The notes under the pieces were generated by a model, which was not told where the DNA came from, searched no databases, and was given only the letters and a program-made list of their open reading frames with translations. DNA of 64,000 nt, taken from positions 237,890-301,889 of the forward strand of contig NZ_JACWFG010000018.1 in the NCBI RefSeq assembly GCF_019749295.1. The letters are read 5' to 3'. The position numbers were made by a program, and so were the translations under genes. The stretch's first letter is position 1, and every line of letters begins with the position of its first letter. Positions 33,650 through 41,790 of this stretch are shown here, one piece after another. The stretch comes from Neobacillus niacini. GTDB lineage: Bacteria; Bacillota; Bacilli; Bacillales; Cytobacillaceae.

Positions 33650-35338
33650 ATGAAAATGGAAGCAGATTTAAAAATAGGTTTTAAAGATAAAGCAAATAAA
33701 ATGCTGGGATATCACCCAGAAGATGCAAAACTATCGAAATCATATATAGCTGTAGCATTTATCGCATTATTAGTTGGCGGATTTTTAGGATTATTACAAG
33801 GTTTAAACAGAGCAGGATTGTTAGAGCTGCCAAGTTGGTTTAATTATTATCAAGTATTGACTGCACACGGATTATTACTAATCCTCGTGTTAACAGCATT
33901 CTTTACGATTGGATACTTTTATGCAGCACTTTCTCATAATTTAGGGGGGCTTCTTCCCAAAGTAAGAAAGCTGGCATGGATTGGTTTCTTCATTAAGCTT
34001 GCAGGATTTGTATTAGCTGTCATTCCAATCTTAATGAATGAAGCATCGGTAATGTACACCTTCTATCCACCGATGGCTGCACACCCAGTATTTTATATCG
34101 GTTTAGCATTAATCGTAGTGGGTGTTTGGTCGTGCTGTATTGGAGCATTTATCCAAGTAGCGAATTGGAGAAAAAATCATAAAGGACAGCATGTTCCAAT
34201 CCTATCTTACTTTGCAACTGGTGTATTCGTTCTATTATTTTTCGCTCTAATGTTCGTAGCAGTTGAAGTACTATTTATGATTATTCCATGGGTATTTGGC
34301 TGGGTCGACACGATCAATGTTATGGTCGCTCGAACACTGTTCTGGGCTTTTGGGCACACTTTGGTTAATATCTGGTATCTAACAGCTGTTTCTGCATGGT
34401 ATGTAGTGGTACCAAAAGTTATTGGCGGAAAGCGCTGGAGTGATTTACTAACACGTGTGGTTATTATCGCTCTAGTTATAATGAACATCACTGGTGGATT
34501 CCATCACCAAATCATTGACCCAGGTATTAATGAAGTAGTTAAATTCATGCACGTATTTATGAGTTTGGCAATTGGATTCCCATCATTAATGACAGCATTC
34601 GCACTATTTGCAGTATTTGAGCGTACAGCGAGAAGAAAAGGCGGTAAAGGCTTAATCGGCTGGTGGAAGAAAATGCCTTGGGGCGATGTTCGCTTCCTAG
34701 CTCCATTTATTGCAATGGTTGCCTTCATTCCTGCTGGAGCTGGCGGTATTGCCCAAAGCACAAACCAATTAGACCAGGTTGTTCATAATACCATGTGGAT
34801 TGTTGGACATTTCCACTTAACATTAGGTATGTCAGTTGTTATGACATTCTTTGGAATCAGTTATTGGTTAGTTCCTTTTATCTCAAACCGCGTTTTAACA
34901 CCGCAAATCAATCGATTAGGTGTTATCCAAACATGGATTTGGACTGCAGGTATGATTTGTATGTCTGGTGCTATGCACTATGTAGGTTTGCTTGGTTCAC
35001 CAAGAAGAACTTCTTACACAACTTATGGGGATCATGCAACAGCATTAGGCTGGGACCCTTACTTGATGTTATTAGCAGTTGGAGGTACCTTACTAATTGT
35101 CGGGGTTATTCTTCAAGTATACGCAGTATTCAATATGATGTTCTTTGCACCAAAAGGTGATACAGAATTCCCAATTGCGGAAGAAGAAGATAACGCAACT
35201 AAAACTCCTTATATCACAGAACGCTGGGGTCTATGGATCGTTATTATGCTAATCGTAGTAGCAATGGCATATGTCATTCCGTTAACAGAGTTTATCGTAA
35301 ATGCACCTCCAGGATCACCACCGTTTAAGACATGGTAA
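33650..35338 (+). CDS. Cytochrome c oxidase subunit I, b(o/a)3 type
   Basis: A 562-residue haem-copper oxidase core subunit that reduces O2 to water and pumps protons across the membrane. About 13 helices are predicted. Candidate haem/copper ligands are His in LTAHGLLLILV, in FWAFGHTLVNIWYLTA (CuB and cross-link Tyr region), in GGFHHQIIDP, and the pair in VGHFHLTLGMSV near residue 388. The GHTLVNIWYL form instead of HPEVY marks the B/ba3 family, which has high oxygen affinity. It follows subunit II by 13 bp. Confidence 0.93.
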   Translation: MKMEADLKIGFKDKANKMLGYHPEDAKLSKSYIAVAFIALLVGGFLGLLQGLNRAGLLELPSWFNYYQVLTAHGLLLILVLTAFFTIGYFYAALSHNLGGLLPKVRKLAWIGFFIKLAGFVLAVIPILMNEASVMYTFYPPMAAHPVFYIGLALIVVGVWSCCIGAFIQVANWRKNHKGQHVPILSYFATGVFVLLFFALMFVAVEVLFMIIPWVFGWVDTINVMVARTLFWAFGHTLVNIWYLTAVSAWYVVVPKVIGGKRWSDLLTRVVIIALVIMNITGGFHHQIIDPGINEVVKFMHVFMSLAIGFPSLMTAFALFAVFERTARRKGGKGLIGWWKKMPWGDVRFLAPFIAMVAFIPAGAGGIAQSTNQLDQVVHNTMWIVGHFHLTLGMSVVMTFFGISYWLVPFISNRVLTPQINRLGVIQTWIWTAGMICMSGAMHYVGLLGSPRRTSYTTYGDHATALGWDPYLMLLAVGGTLLIVGVILQVYAVFNMMFFAPKGDTEFPIAEEEDNATKTPYITERWGLWIVIMLIVVAMAYVIPLTEFIVNAPPGSPPFKTW

Positions 35339-35420
35339 TTTGAAAGATGAAGAGAGATGGCTCCAAGCTTGGGCTATCTCTTTCTTCTTAAAAAAGAAAA
35401 CAGAGTTGGAAGTGATCTCT

Positions 35421-36053
35421 ATGATCAATAATAGGTATACGAAAATATCATTTTTTCTTGTTTTACTATTTGGAATTGGCTTGTTTTATTTGGGAACCGA
35501 TGGATTCACTGCATTTACCGCTGAAACTGCGAGAGTGCAGCAGCTGAAAGCTGATAAACCTAAATTCCCTGATGTTACCCTTGAGGACAGCATGGGACGA
35601 AAATATTCAATCGCTGAATTTGAAGATAAATATGTATTTATTACATTTCTCTATACATCATGTACCACTGTTTGTCCTGAATTAGAATATAATATGAAGC
35701 AAGTTTACGATAAACTGCCGAGCACCGTTAAAGGAGAGGAAATTGTTTTTTTAAGCATAAGCTTTGACCCTGAAAGAGATACCCCAGCAGTTTTAAACAA
35801 GTACAAAGACTTTTTTAAAAGTGATGGAGAAACCTGGCGGATGGCAAGAATTCCAAACCAAACTGAGTTAGATTCTTTATTAAAAGCATTTGGTGTCATT
35901 GTAATTCCAGATGATAACGGAACTTTTGCTCATAATTCTGCTTTTTATTTAGTGGATAAAAAAGGCAGTCTGATGGATGTAATGGATTACAAAAAAATCG
36001 ACGAAGCTGCTCAAAAGGTTGTTAACATCCTAGAAAACAGTGAGGAGAAATAA
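35421..36053 (+). CDS. SCO1/SenC family copper chaperone-like protein
   Basis: A 210-residue membrane-anchored thioredoxin-fold protein that delivers copper to the CuA site of oxidases. One helix spans residues 9-26. The copper-binding pair Cys81 and Cys85 lies in TSCTTVCPE, and His171 in FAHNSAFYLVD is the third ligand. It lies 82 bp after subunit I and 3 bp before the next gene, so it belongs to the oxidase operon. The start is ATG 35421 after GGAAGTGA; the longer frame from 35301 overlaps subunit I. Confidence 0.9.
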   Translation: MINNRYTKISFFLVLLFGIGLFYLGTDGFTAFTAETARVQQLKADKPKFPDVTLEDSMGRKYSIAEFEDKYVFITFLYTSCTTVCPELEYNMKQVYDKLPSTVKGEEIVFLSISFDPERDTPAVLNKYKDFFKSDGETWRMARIPNQTELDSLLKAFGVIVIPDDNGTFAHNSAFYLVDKKGSLMDVMDYKKIDEAAQKVVNILENSEEK

Positions 36054-36056
36054 ACT

Positions 36057-36614
36057 ATGAATCAGTCATTTTATGGTTTACTTTTATATATTTTCTTAGT
36101 GACCCCTCCTGTTGCAAATTTTATGGAATCTTTAATGGTTATTCATATGCATATGCAAATGCCGATGCTGGTCATTGCCGGAATGTTAATGGCACGTTTT
36201 TTCCAAAAACGATTTCCTCGCTTTTTTGAAAAGTGGAATAGCAATGGGGTTCCGGGAATTACTTTATTTGTCATCCTCATGGTATACTGGATGTTACCGC
36301 GGACAATGGACGAAGCTTTAACTTCTACACTTGTAGAAGGATTTAAATTTATTAGTTTACCTTTCTTGGCGGGGATTTCATTACGAGACAGTTGGAAAAA
36401 ACTCAATCCTTTTGGGAAAAACTCCATTATTATTAGTTTTACGGTCCTGTTTATAGGTTTAGGATGGATATATATCTGGTCACCTGTACAATTATGTAAT
36501 AACTATCTAGTAATTGAGCAAGTTACACTTGGCTGGGCATTTTTACTGACTGCAATTGGAATGATCGTTTATTTAGGCTATAACTTTTTTATTGACCCTT
36601 CCGCATATGAATGA
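36057..36614 (+). CDS. Met/His-rich membrane protein of the oxidase operon
   Basis: A 185-residue protein with about five predicted membrane helices. Helix 1-2 carries VIHMHMQMPMLVIAGMLMA, a dense Met/His cluster reminiscent of copper sites and of the CtaG family. It lies 3 bp after the Sco gene and 21 bp before a methyltransferase. A copper-handling or assembly role for the ba3 oxidase is likely but not shown. I do not recognise a named family with confidence. Confidence 0.75.
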   Translation: MNQSFYGLLLYIFLVTPPVANFMESLMVIHMHMQMPMLVIAGMLMARFFQKRFPRFFEKWNSNGVPGITLFVILMVYWMLPRTMDEALTSTLVEGFKFISLPFLAGISLRDSWKKLNPFGKNSIIISFTVLFIGLGWIYIWSPVQLCNNYLVIEQVTLGWAFLLTAIGMIVYLGYNFFIDPSAYE

Positions 36615-36635
36615 GGGGCAGGCAGGAGAAATTGC

Positions 36636-37244
36636 ATGAAAGAAACGAACTATGATGAATTGCTGAATATCGAAACAGAGGGTAATCAAAGGGGATATAA
36701 CAAGTCCTTCCATTATCACCGATATGAGCCAACGCCCTATGAAGCACTTGAAAAATTATTCGCTGAATATGAATTAACCAGCAGCGACCATATAGTGGAT
36801 TTTGGCTGTGGAAAAGGAAGACTCAACTTCTTTATTCATTACCTGTTTCATGCCAATGTTACAGGGGTTGAGATGAACGAAAAGCTATATGAAGAAGCAC
36901 TGGAGAACAAAGCAAATTATTTACTAAAAGCGAGAGAAAATAAAGGGGAGATTCAATTTCAGTGCACTTTGGCAGAAAAATATGAAATAAATCCTCTTGA
37001 TAATCGTTTTTATTTTTTCAACCCTTTTACGATCCCGATTTTTTGGAAAATCATTAATCATATCTTAGTATCAGTGGAGAAATTCAAACGGGAAGTAGAC
37101 GTGATTTTATATTATCCATCTGAGGATTATATCTTTTATCTAGAAAACCACACCTCGTTTGAATTAATAAAAGAAATTCATCTTCCAGGTATATATGAGA
37201 AGAATGCCAATGAGCGATTTTTAATTTATCGTTTGGCCTATTAA
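36636..37244 (+). CDS. Class I SAM-dependent methyltransferase
   Basis: A 202-residue Rossmann-fold protein. Motif I is VDFGCGKGRL (near residue 53) and the acidic end of strand 2 is TGVEMNEKL. The catalytic segment reads YFFNPF. The N-terminus has NKSFHYHRYEPTPYEAL. The substrate is unknown. It is last in the oxidase operon, 21 bp after the Met/His-rich protein, with AGGAGA before the ATG. Confidence 0.85.
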   Translation: MKETNYDELLNIETEGNQRGYNKSFHYHRYEPTPYEALEKLFAEYELTSSDHIVDFGCGKGRLNFFIHYLFHANVTGVEMNEKLYEEALENKANYLLKARENKGEIQFQCTLAEKYEINPLDNRFYFFNPFTIPIFWKIINHILVSVEKFKREVDVILYYPSEDYIFYLENHTSFELIKEIHLPGIYEKNANERFLIYRLAY

Positions 37245-37285
37245 ATAGCCCTCGCAGTCTAATTTAGACCACGAAGGGCTATTTT
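37243..37285. terminator. Bidirectional terminator between convergent genes
   Basis: AAATAGCCCT pairs with AGGGCTATTT; an inner GTCT/AGAC pair extends the hairpin. A-rich and T-rich flanks allow use from both sides. Confidence 0.85.
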
Positions 37286-37296
37286 GCTATCGTATG

Positions 37297-38358
37297 TTAT
37301 TTATTCATTAATTTCGTTACAGCATTTTCGATGTTCTTATCTTTGTGTTTTGTAATCCAATTATCTGGTATCGTCTTATACTGGCATTGGGTGCTTTTTA
37401 GATAGTTATAAATAATTTGAGCTTCATCAATCTCATCCCTCTTTACAGAACTGTCAGAAGGAAAAGAAGCAGCGTTAAAGGTGGTGGTGATAAGGCTGCT
37501 TAGTTGAGAAACCTCGGCACTATCAATGGAAATTACTTTACTTAAAAGAATTTCATTGCGTTTTATTAGAAAGAGCTTAATGAAATCCTCATTTATATTT
37601 TCTATGACCACAATATTTTTATTTTTCTCAGTAAACTCGATGACCTTTTCTTTTCGAAGAAGAAACTGAATGGCATCAAACCTATCTCTATACCTGGCAG
37701 CAGCTTCAAAGTCGAAATCGGCAGCCGCCTCAGCCATTTTCTTGTTCAAATTATCAAGGAATATCTTATTCTCACCATTTAGTAAACCAATGATGTCTTC
37801 AATTATGGCTTGATATTTCTGTAAAGCAGGTCCACCTCCGCACATCCCTATGCATAACCCAATAGAATGATTGAAGCACAGTGAATTCTGCTGCTTTGGA
37901 TTGCTGCAAAGAATATTAAAGGCTTCCTTGATGCCGATAATCGCCTGTTCTACTCTAGCTTTGCTGGGAAAGGGACCAAAATAAAGTCTGCCATCCTGAT
38001 TCTCCCGATGGTTTGTGATCGCAATGTCACGATAAGGTCTATCCTTATCAATCGCAATGTAGGAATAGGATTGGGGACTTTTCATCATTTTATTAAATAG
38101 AGGTTTTATCTCGCGAATTAATTTACATTCGAGCATAAACGCTTCAAATTCTGTATCAGTCAGCAGAATATCAAAATCTGAAATATTGCTGACAAGCTTA
38201 ATAATCTTTTGCGAATGTGTTTTAGATTTTTGGAAATAGGATTGAACACGCCTTTTAAGATTTTTTGCCTTGCCGACGTAAATAATAGAGCCGCGGGAAT
38301 CCTTCATTAAATAGACCCCAGGAGTCGAGGGAAGGTTTTCTACCTTTTCTTTTATCAA
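37297..38358 (-). CDS. Short UvrC-like GIY-YIG nuclease (Cho-like, lacking the C-terminal half)
   Basis: A 353-residue UvrC paralogue. The N-terminal GIY-YIG domain shows PGVYLMKD and IIYVGKAKNLKRRVQSYF, whose Arg is catalytic in UvrC. Four Cys follow in the arrangement CSN..LCFN..LCIGMC (residues about 151, 161, 169, 173), matching the Fe-S site of UvrC. A UVR motif (DFDFEAAARYRDRFDAI) should contact UvrB. The RNase H-like 5' nuclease and helix-hairpin-helix domains of a full UvrC (about 590 aa) are absent, as in E. coli Cho. The start is TTG 38358, 10 nt after GGGAGG; GTG 38367 overlaps that ribosome site. It is a monocistronic gene. Confidence 0.82.
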   Translation of the reverse strand: MIKEKVENLPSTPGVYLMKDSRGSIIYVGKAKNLKRRVQSYFQKSKTHSQKIIKLVSNISDFDILLTDTEFEAFMLECKLIREIKPLFNKMMKSPQSYSYIAIDKDRPYRDIAITNHRENQDGRLYFGPFPSKARVEQAIIGIKEAFNILCSNPKQQNSLCFNHSIGLCIGMCGGGPALQKYQAIIEDIIGLLNGENKIFLDNLNKKMAEAAADFDFEAAARYRDRFDAIQFLLRKEKVIEFTEKNKNIVVIENINEDFIKLFLIKRNEILLSKVISIDSAEVSQLSSLITTTFNAASFPSDSSVKRDEIDEAQIIYNYLKSTQCQYKTIPDNWITKHKDKNIENAVTKLMNK

Positions 38359-38483
38359 AATAGCCACGCCTCCCTAAACCTGATTTTTCTTTATTTTATC
38401 ATAAAAAAATACACAAATTGAGAATAACAATCTGGTAAAACCCTTGTTTAAAATAGTGAAATTTTTAAAAAATCAGGGTTAAT

Positions 38484-38556
38484 AATGACGATGAAAGCAG
38501 AAAATAACATTGCCCAAAAAAGGGAGGAGAGGCTCAGGAGTTGAGCTTCTCCTTTC
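38484..38556 (+). other. Possible 19-codon ORF and terminator-like hairpin between uvrC-like gene and des
   Basis: The 315 bp between the two genes hold a frame from ATG 38484 to TGA 38541-38543 whose end overlaps a hairpin, AGGAGAGGCTCA paired with TGAGCTTCTCCT, followed by TTCTT. No ribosome site precedes the frame, so the peptide is doubtful. The hairpin may end transcription entering from upstream and insulate des. Confidence 0.35.
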
Positions 38557-38584
38557 TTCGCGTAATGGAGGGATATGACATTTA

Positions 38585-38641
38585 TCATGTTTGGCACATG
38601 ACAGCTATATCTACAAAATGGTGTTGTGTTAAAGCTATAAT
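38585..38641 (+). promoter_or_regulatory. Candidate DesR operator and des promoter
   Basis: TCATGT-TTGGC-ACATGA (38585-38601) is a perfect 6-bp dyad. A perfect -10 TATAAT lies at 38636-38641, but no good -35 exists 17 bp upstream (ACAAAA), as expected for an activator-dependent promoter. The DesR and DesK genes follow des. Assignment to DesR is inference from position. Confidence 0.55.
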
Positions 38642-38673
38642 TTTGATAAAAAATGAAAGAAGGGAATAGAGTT

Positions 38674-39705
38674 ATGATGGAACAAAACCAAAAGAATTTA
38701 AGAAAGCAAGTTGCTCCTTATGAAAAATCCAATCTGCGGGCAAGCATTTGGCAGATGATCAATACCCTTGTACCTTTCTTTTTACTATGGATTCTTGCTT
38801 ATCAAAGTCTTGCCATTTCTTACATACTAACATTGTGTCTCTGCGTTCTCGCTGCGGGTTTCTTGGTTCGGACTTTCATTATCTTCCATGACTGCTGTCA
38901 CCACTCTTTTTTTAAGAATAGGAAAGCAAATACAATTCTTGGAACGATAACAGGGATATTGACTGTTTTCCCATATCACCAATGGCAGCATGATCATTCG
39001 GTGCACCATGCAACGAGCAGTAATTTAGATAAACGGGGAACTGGAGATATCTGGTTATTGACAGTGGAGGAATACTTAGCAGCATCGAACTGGGAAAAAC
39101 TAAAGTATCGTTTATATCGGAATCCACTTGTCATGTTTGGATTAGGTCCTATTTATGTATTTCTGCTTAAAAACCGCTTTAATCGAAAAGGTGCTAGGTT
39201 TAATGAACGTATGAACACCTATATAACCAACTTTGGGATTGCAGCTTTAATAGTGTTGCTTGGTGTGACACTTGGGTGGGAGAAATTCCTATTAGTGCAA
39301 GCTCCTATCTTTTTAATATCAGGTTCGCTGGGAATCTGGCTGTTTTATGTACAGCATACCTTTGAGGATTCGTACTTTGAAGAAGATCAGCATTGGGAAT
39401 ATGTGAAAGCAGCGGTTGAAGGAAGCTCTTTCTATAAGCTTCCGAAGATTTTACAATGGTTAACGGGAAATATTGGCTACCACCATGTTCACCATTTAAG
39501 TCCAAGGGTTCCAAATTATAAGCTGGAGGAAGCACATAATAATACACTGCCATTGCAAAACGTTCCAACCATTTCATTAGCAACAAGCCTAAGCTCTCTC
39601 AAATTCCGCTTATGGGATGAGCAGGGGAAAAAGTTTGTTGGCTTTAAAGAGATTAAGGTCCTAGTGAAAAAAAAGAAAGAGTTCCTAAGACCGGAGAAAG
39701 CCTAG
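38674..39705 (+). CDS. des: Acyl-lipid delta-5 fatty acid desaturase
   Basis: A 343-residue membrane di-iron desaturase that introduces a cis double bond into membrane-lipid acyl chains after cold shock. The three histidine boxes are HDCCH (72-76), HDHSVHH (106-112) and HHVHH (near 275). Long stretches match B. subtilis Des, including NLDKRGTGDIW and GNIGYHHVHHLSP. Its length is close to the B. subtilis protein. The start is ATG 38674, after AAGGGA, with a second ATG adjacent. It precedes desK and desR, separated by a terminator. Cold induction through DesK-DesR is known for B. subtilis. Confidence 0.93.
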   Translation: MMEQNQKNLRKQVAPYEKSNLRASIWQMINTLVPFFLLWILAYQSLAISYILTLCLCVLAAGFLVRTFIIFHDCCHHSFFKNRKANTILGTITGILTVFPYHQWQHDHSVHHATSSNLDKRGTGDIWLLTVEEYLAASNWEKLKYRLYRNPLVMFGLGPIYVFLLKNRFNRKGARFNERMNTYITNFGIAALIVLLGVTLGWEKFLLVQAPIFLISGSLGIWLFYVQHTFEDSYFEEDQHWEYVKAAVEGSSFYKLPKILQWLTGNIGYHHVHHLSPRVPNYKLEEAHNNTLPLQNVPTISLATSLSSLKFRLWDEQGKKFVGFKEIKVLVKKKKEFLRPEKA

Positions 39706-39707
39706 AA

Positions 39708-39746
39708 ACGACAAGCCCTTAAAAAAAGGGGCTTGTCGTTATTTTG
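39708..39746 (+). terminator. Intrinsic terminator after des
   Basis: CGACAAGCCC pairs with GGGCTTGTCG around an A-rich loop; TTATTTTGTT follows. Confidence 0.85.
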
Positions 39747-39853
39747 TTCTACTATGAGGTATCAGTCGAATAAATAGTAGTAAATGAAGATAGTGGGTAA
39801 TTGTGATAATATTAAGGTGACAAACTATTATAAGCTGAAAAAGAGGTTCTTTT

Positions 39854-40987
39854 ATGATAAAGAAGTATATGACTTTCCAGAAAAATAGCGGTATCTCACC
39901 TTATATTTGGACCATTCTTTGCATATTGCCATTTTATTTTATTTTCCAAACATCCTCGCTTATTAAAATCATCGTTGGAATTATTCTTACGATTCTCTTT
40001 TTTATCTTCTATCGAATTGCATTTGCCTCGAAAGGGTGGCCGGTATATCTCTGGACTTTTATCTTAATAGGGATATCAATTACATCGACCAGCCTCTATA
40101 GCTATGTGTATTTTGCATTTTTTCTCTCCTATTTTATTGGAAATATTAAGGAAAGAGTAACGTTTTTAACCTTATATTTTATTCATTTAATTAGTACGTC
40201 CGCCTCTATTAATTTCAGTATTGTACAACAGGATGAACTTTTTCTGAAGCAGTTGCCTTTTGTCATCATCATTTGGATAAGTGTCATTTTGCTGCCGTTT
40301 AATATTCATAACAAGAAGGAAATGGGGCAGCTTGAAGAGAAACTTGAGGATGCTAACAAACGGATTTCAGAGCTGGTAAAGCTGGAGGAGCGTCAGCGGA
40401 TTGCCCGTGACCTGCATGATACGTTAGGTCAAAAGCTATCACTCATCGGCTTGAAAAGTGATTTAGCAAGGAGATTAATTACGAAGGATCCAGATCAGGC
40501 CCGTAATGAGTTAAAGGACGTGCAGCAAACGGCAAGAACAGCGTTAAGTGAAGTCAGGAAAATGGTCTCCTCCATGAGAGGAATTCGGTTAAAAGATGAG
40601 ATTGTCAGGGTGAAACAAATATTGAAGGCTGCAGAAATAAACTTTGAGGGAAACCAGGATATTGCCATAAAAAATGTTCCCTTATTGACTGAGAATATCC
40701 TCAGCATGTGTTTAAAAGAGGCAGTCAACAATGTAGTCAAACATAGTGGAGCCACCTCTTGCTCTATTTCCATTGTTCAATCGTGGAAGGAAATGGTCAT
40801 GACTATCCATGATAATGGTGTTTTTAAAAGCGAAGAGGATAATGAAACGAGGGGCAGCGGTCTATTAGGAATGAAGGAACGCCTTGAGTTTATTAATGGC
40901 AGCTTGGAGCTTTTAACAGAAGAAGGCACAACTTTGGTAATTAGAGTGCCCAATGACGTAAAGCCGTCGGAAAAGGAGGAGGCGTAG
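39854..40987 (+). CDS. desK: Membrane thermosensor histidine kinase DesK
   Basis: A 377-residue HPK7-type kinase. Four or five helices occupy residues 1-150. A coiled-coil linker leads to the dimerisation domain with the phosphoacceptor His188 in RIARDLHDTLGQ, the same residue number as in B. subtilis DesK. The ATP domain contains MCLKEAVNNVVKHS (N box), HDNGVF and GSGLLGMKERL (G boxes). It senses membrane order and phosphorylates DesR. It is 4 bp from desR, so the two are co-translated. Confidence 0.92.
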   Translation: MIKKYMTFQKNSGISPYIWTILCILPFYFIFQTSSLIKIIVGIILTILFFIFYRIAFASKGWPVYLWTFILIGISITSTSLYSYVYFAFFLSYFIGNIKERVTFLTLYFIHLISTSASINFSIVQQDELFLKQLPFVIIIWISVILLPFNIHNKKEMGQLEEKLEDANKRISELVKLEERQRIARDLHDTLGQKLSLIGLKSDLARRLITKDPDQARNELKDVQQTARTALSEVRKMVSSMRGIRLKDEIVRVKQILKAAEINFEGNQDIAIKNVPLLTENILSMCLKEAVNNVVKHSGATSCSISIVQSWKEMVMTIHDNGVFKSEEDNETRGSGLLGMKERLEFINGSLELLTEEGTTLVIRVPNDVKPSEKEEA

Positions 40988-40991
40988 TAAA

Positions 40992-41591
40992 ATGATTAGA
41001 ATTGTAATCGCAGAAGATCAGCAAATGCTGCTGGGCGCCTTCGGTTCTCTTCTTAATTTAGAAGAAGATATGGAAGTGGTTGGCAAGGCATCAAACGGGG
41101 AAGAAGCAGTAGCTCTAGTAAGGAAGCATCAACCAGATATTTGCATAATGGACATTGAGATGCCAGGAAAAACCGGACTCGAAGCGGCAGAAGAGATAAA
41201 GGGAATGGACTGCAAAGTGATCATCTTAACAACCTTTGCGCGGACTGGTTATTTCCAGCGTGCTATTAAAGCAGGAGTAAGAGGATATCTGTTAAAGGAT
41301 AGTCCGAGCGAAGAGCTTGCAAGCTCCATCCGTCGAGTCATGGAAGGAAAACGGATTTACGCTCCTGAGCTTATGGATGATGTATACTCCGAAGAAAATC
41401 CACTGACAGACCGTGAAAAAGAAGTACTCGAACTCGTCGCAGATGGAAAAAACACACAGGAAATTGCAGAACAACTCAGCATCAAAACAGGAACCGTCCG
41501 CAACTACATCTCAACCATCCTAGACAAACTAGACGTCAAAAACCGAATCGAAGCCATCAAACAATCCAAAGAAAAAGGCTGGTTCAAATAA
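40992..41591 (+). CDS. desR: Response regulator DesR (NarL/FixJ family)
   Basis: A 199-residue regulator. The receiver domain has the phosphoacceptor Asp54 in CIMDIEMPGKTGL, the acidic pair at EDQ (8-9) and Lys near 102 in LLKDSP. The LuxR-type HTH is NPLTDREKEVLELVADG and NTQEIAEQLSIKTGTVRNYI. Phosphorylated DesR activates des in B. subtilis. It ends a few bases before a repetitive palindrome rather than a classic terminator. Confidence 0.92.
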   Translation: MIRIVIAEDQQMLLGAFGSLLNLEEDMEVVGKASNGEEAVALVRKHQPDICIMDIEMPGKTGLEAAEEIKGMDCKVIILTTFARTGYFQRAIKAGVRGYLLKDSPSEELASSIRRVMEGKRIYAPELMDDVYSEENPLTDREKEVLELVADGKNTQEIAEQLSIKTGTVRNYISTILDKLDVKNRIEAIKQSKEKGWFK

Positions 41592-41607
41592 AAACGGTGC
41601 CAAAAAC

Positions 41608-41665
41608 GGTGCCTGTCACCAAGGTGTCACCTTGGTGACAGGCACCACTCGTGGACACTGTCCAC
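41608..41665. repeat. Near-perfect 39-bp palindrome with a second 15-bp palindrome
   Basis: GGTGCCTGTCACCAAGG and its inverse CCTTGGTGACAGGCACC flank a 5-nt centre at 41608-41646. GTGGACACTGTCCAC at 41651-41665 is a second perfect palindrome. An ACGGTGCC direct repeat leads in. The T run expected of a terminator is missing. From general knowledge such GGTGACAGGCACC units recur between genes in related bacilli, so this is probably a REP-like element; copy number here is one. Confidence 0.8.
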
Positions 41666-41790
41666 CCCATATGGACACTTTATATAAGTAAATGAGGCAG
41701 GATGTTACTCCTGTTTCTTTTTGTTGTGCAGGTCATGTTATAATTAGACTGAATATTATGATTAATTTAACGTAAAGGAGTGGGCTTAGG

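Noticed and set aside
34795..35160. 121-aa alternative frame within oxidase subunit I
   Set aside because: Overlaps conserved oxidase helices in another frame, with no ribosome site.
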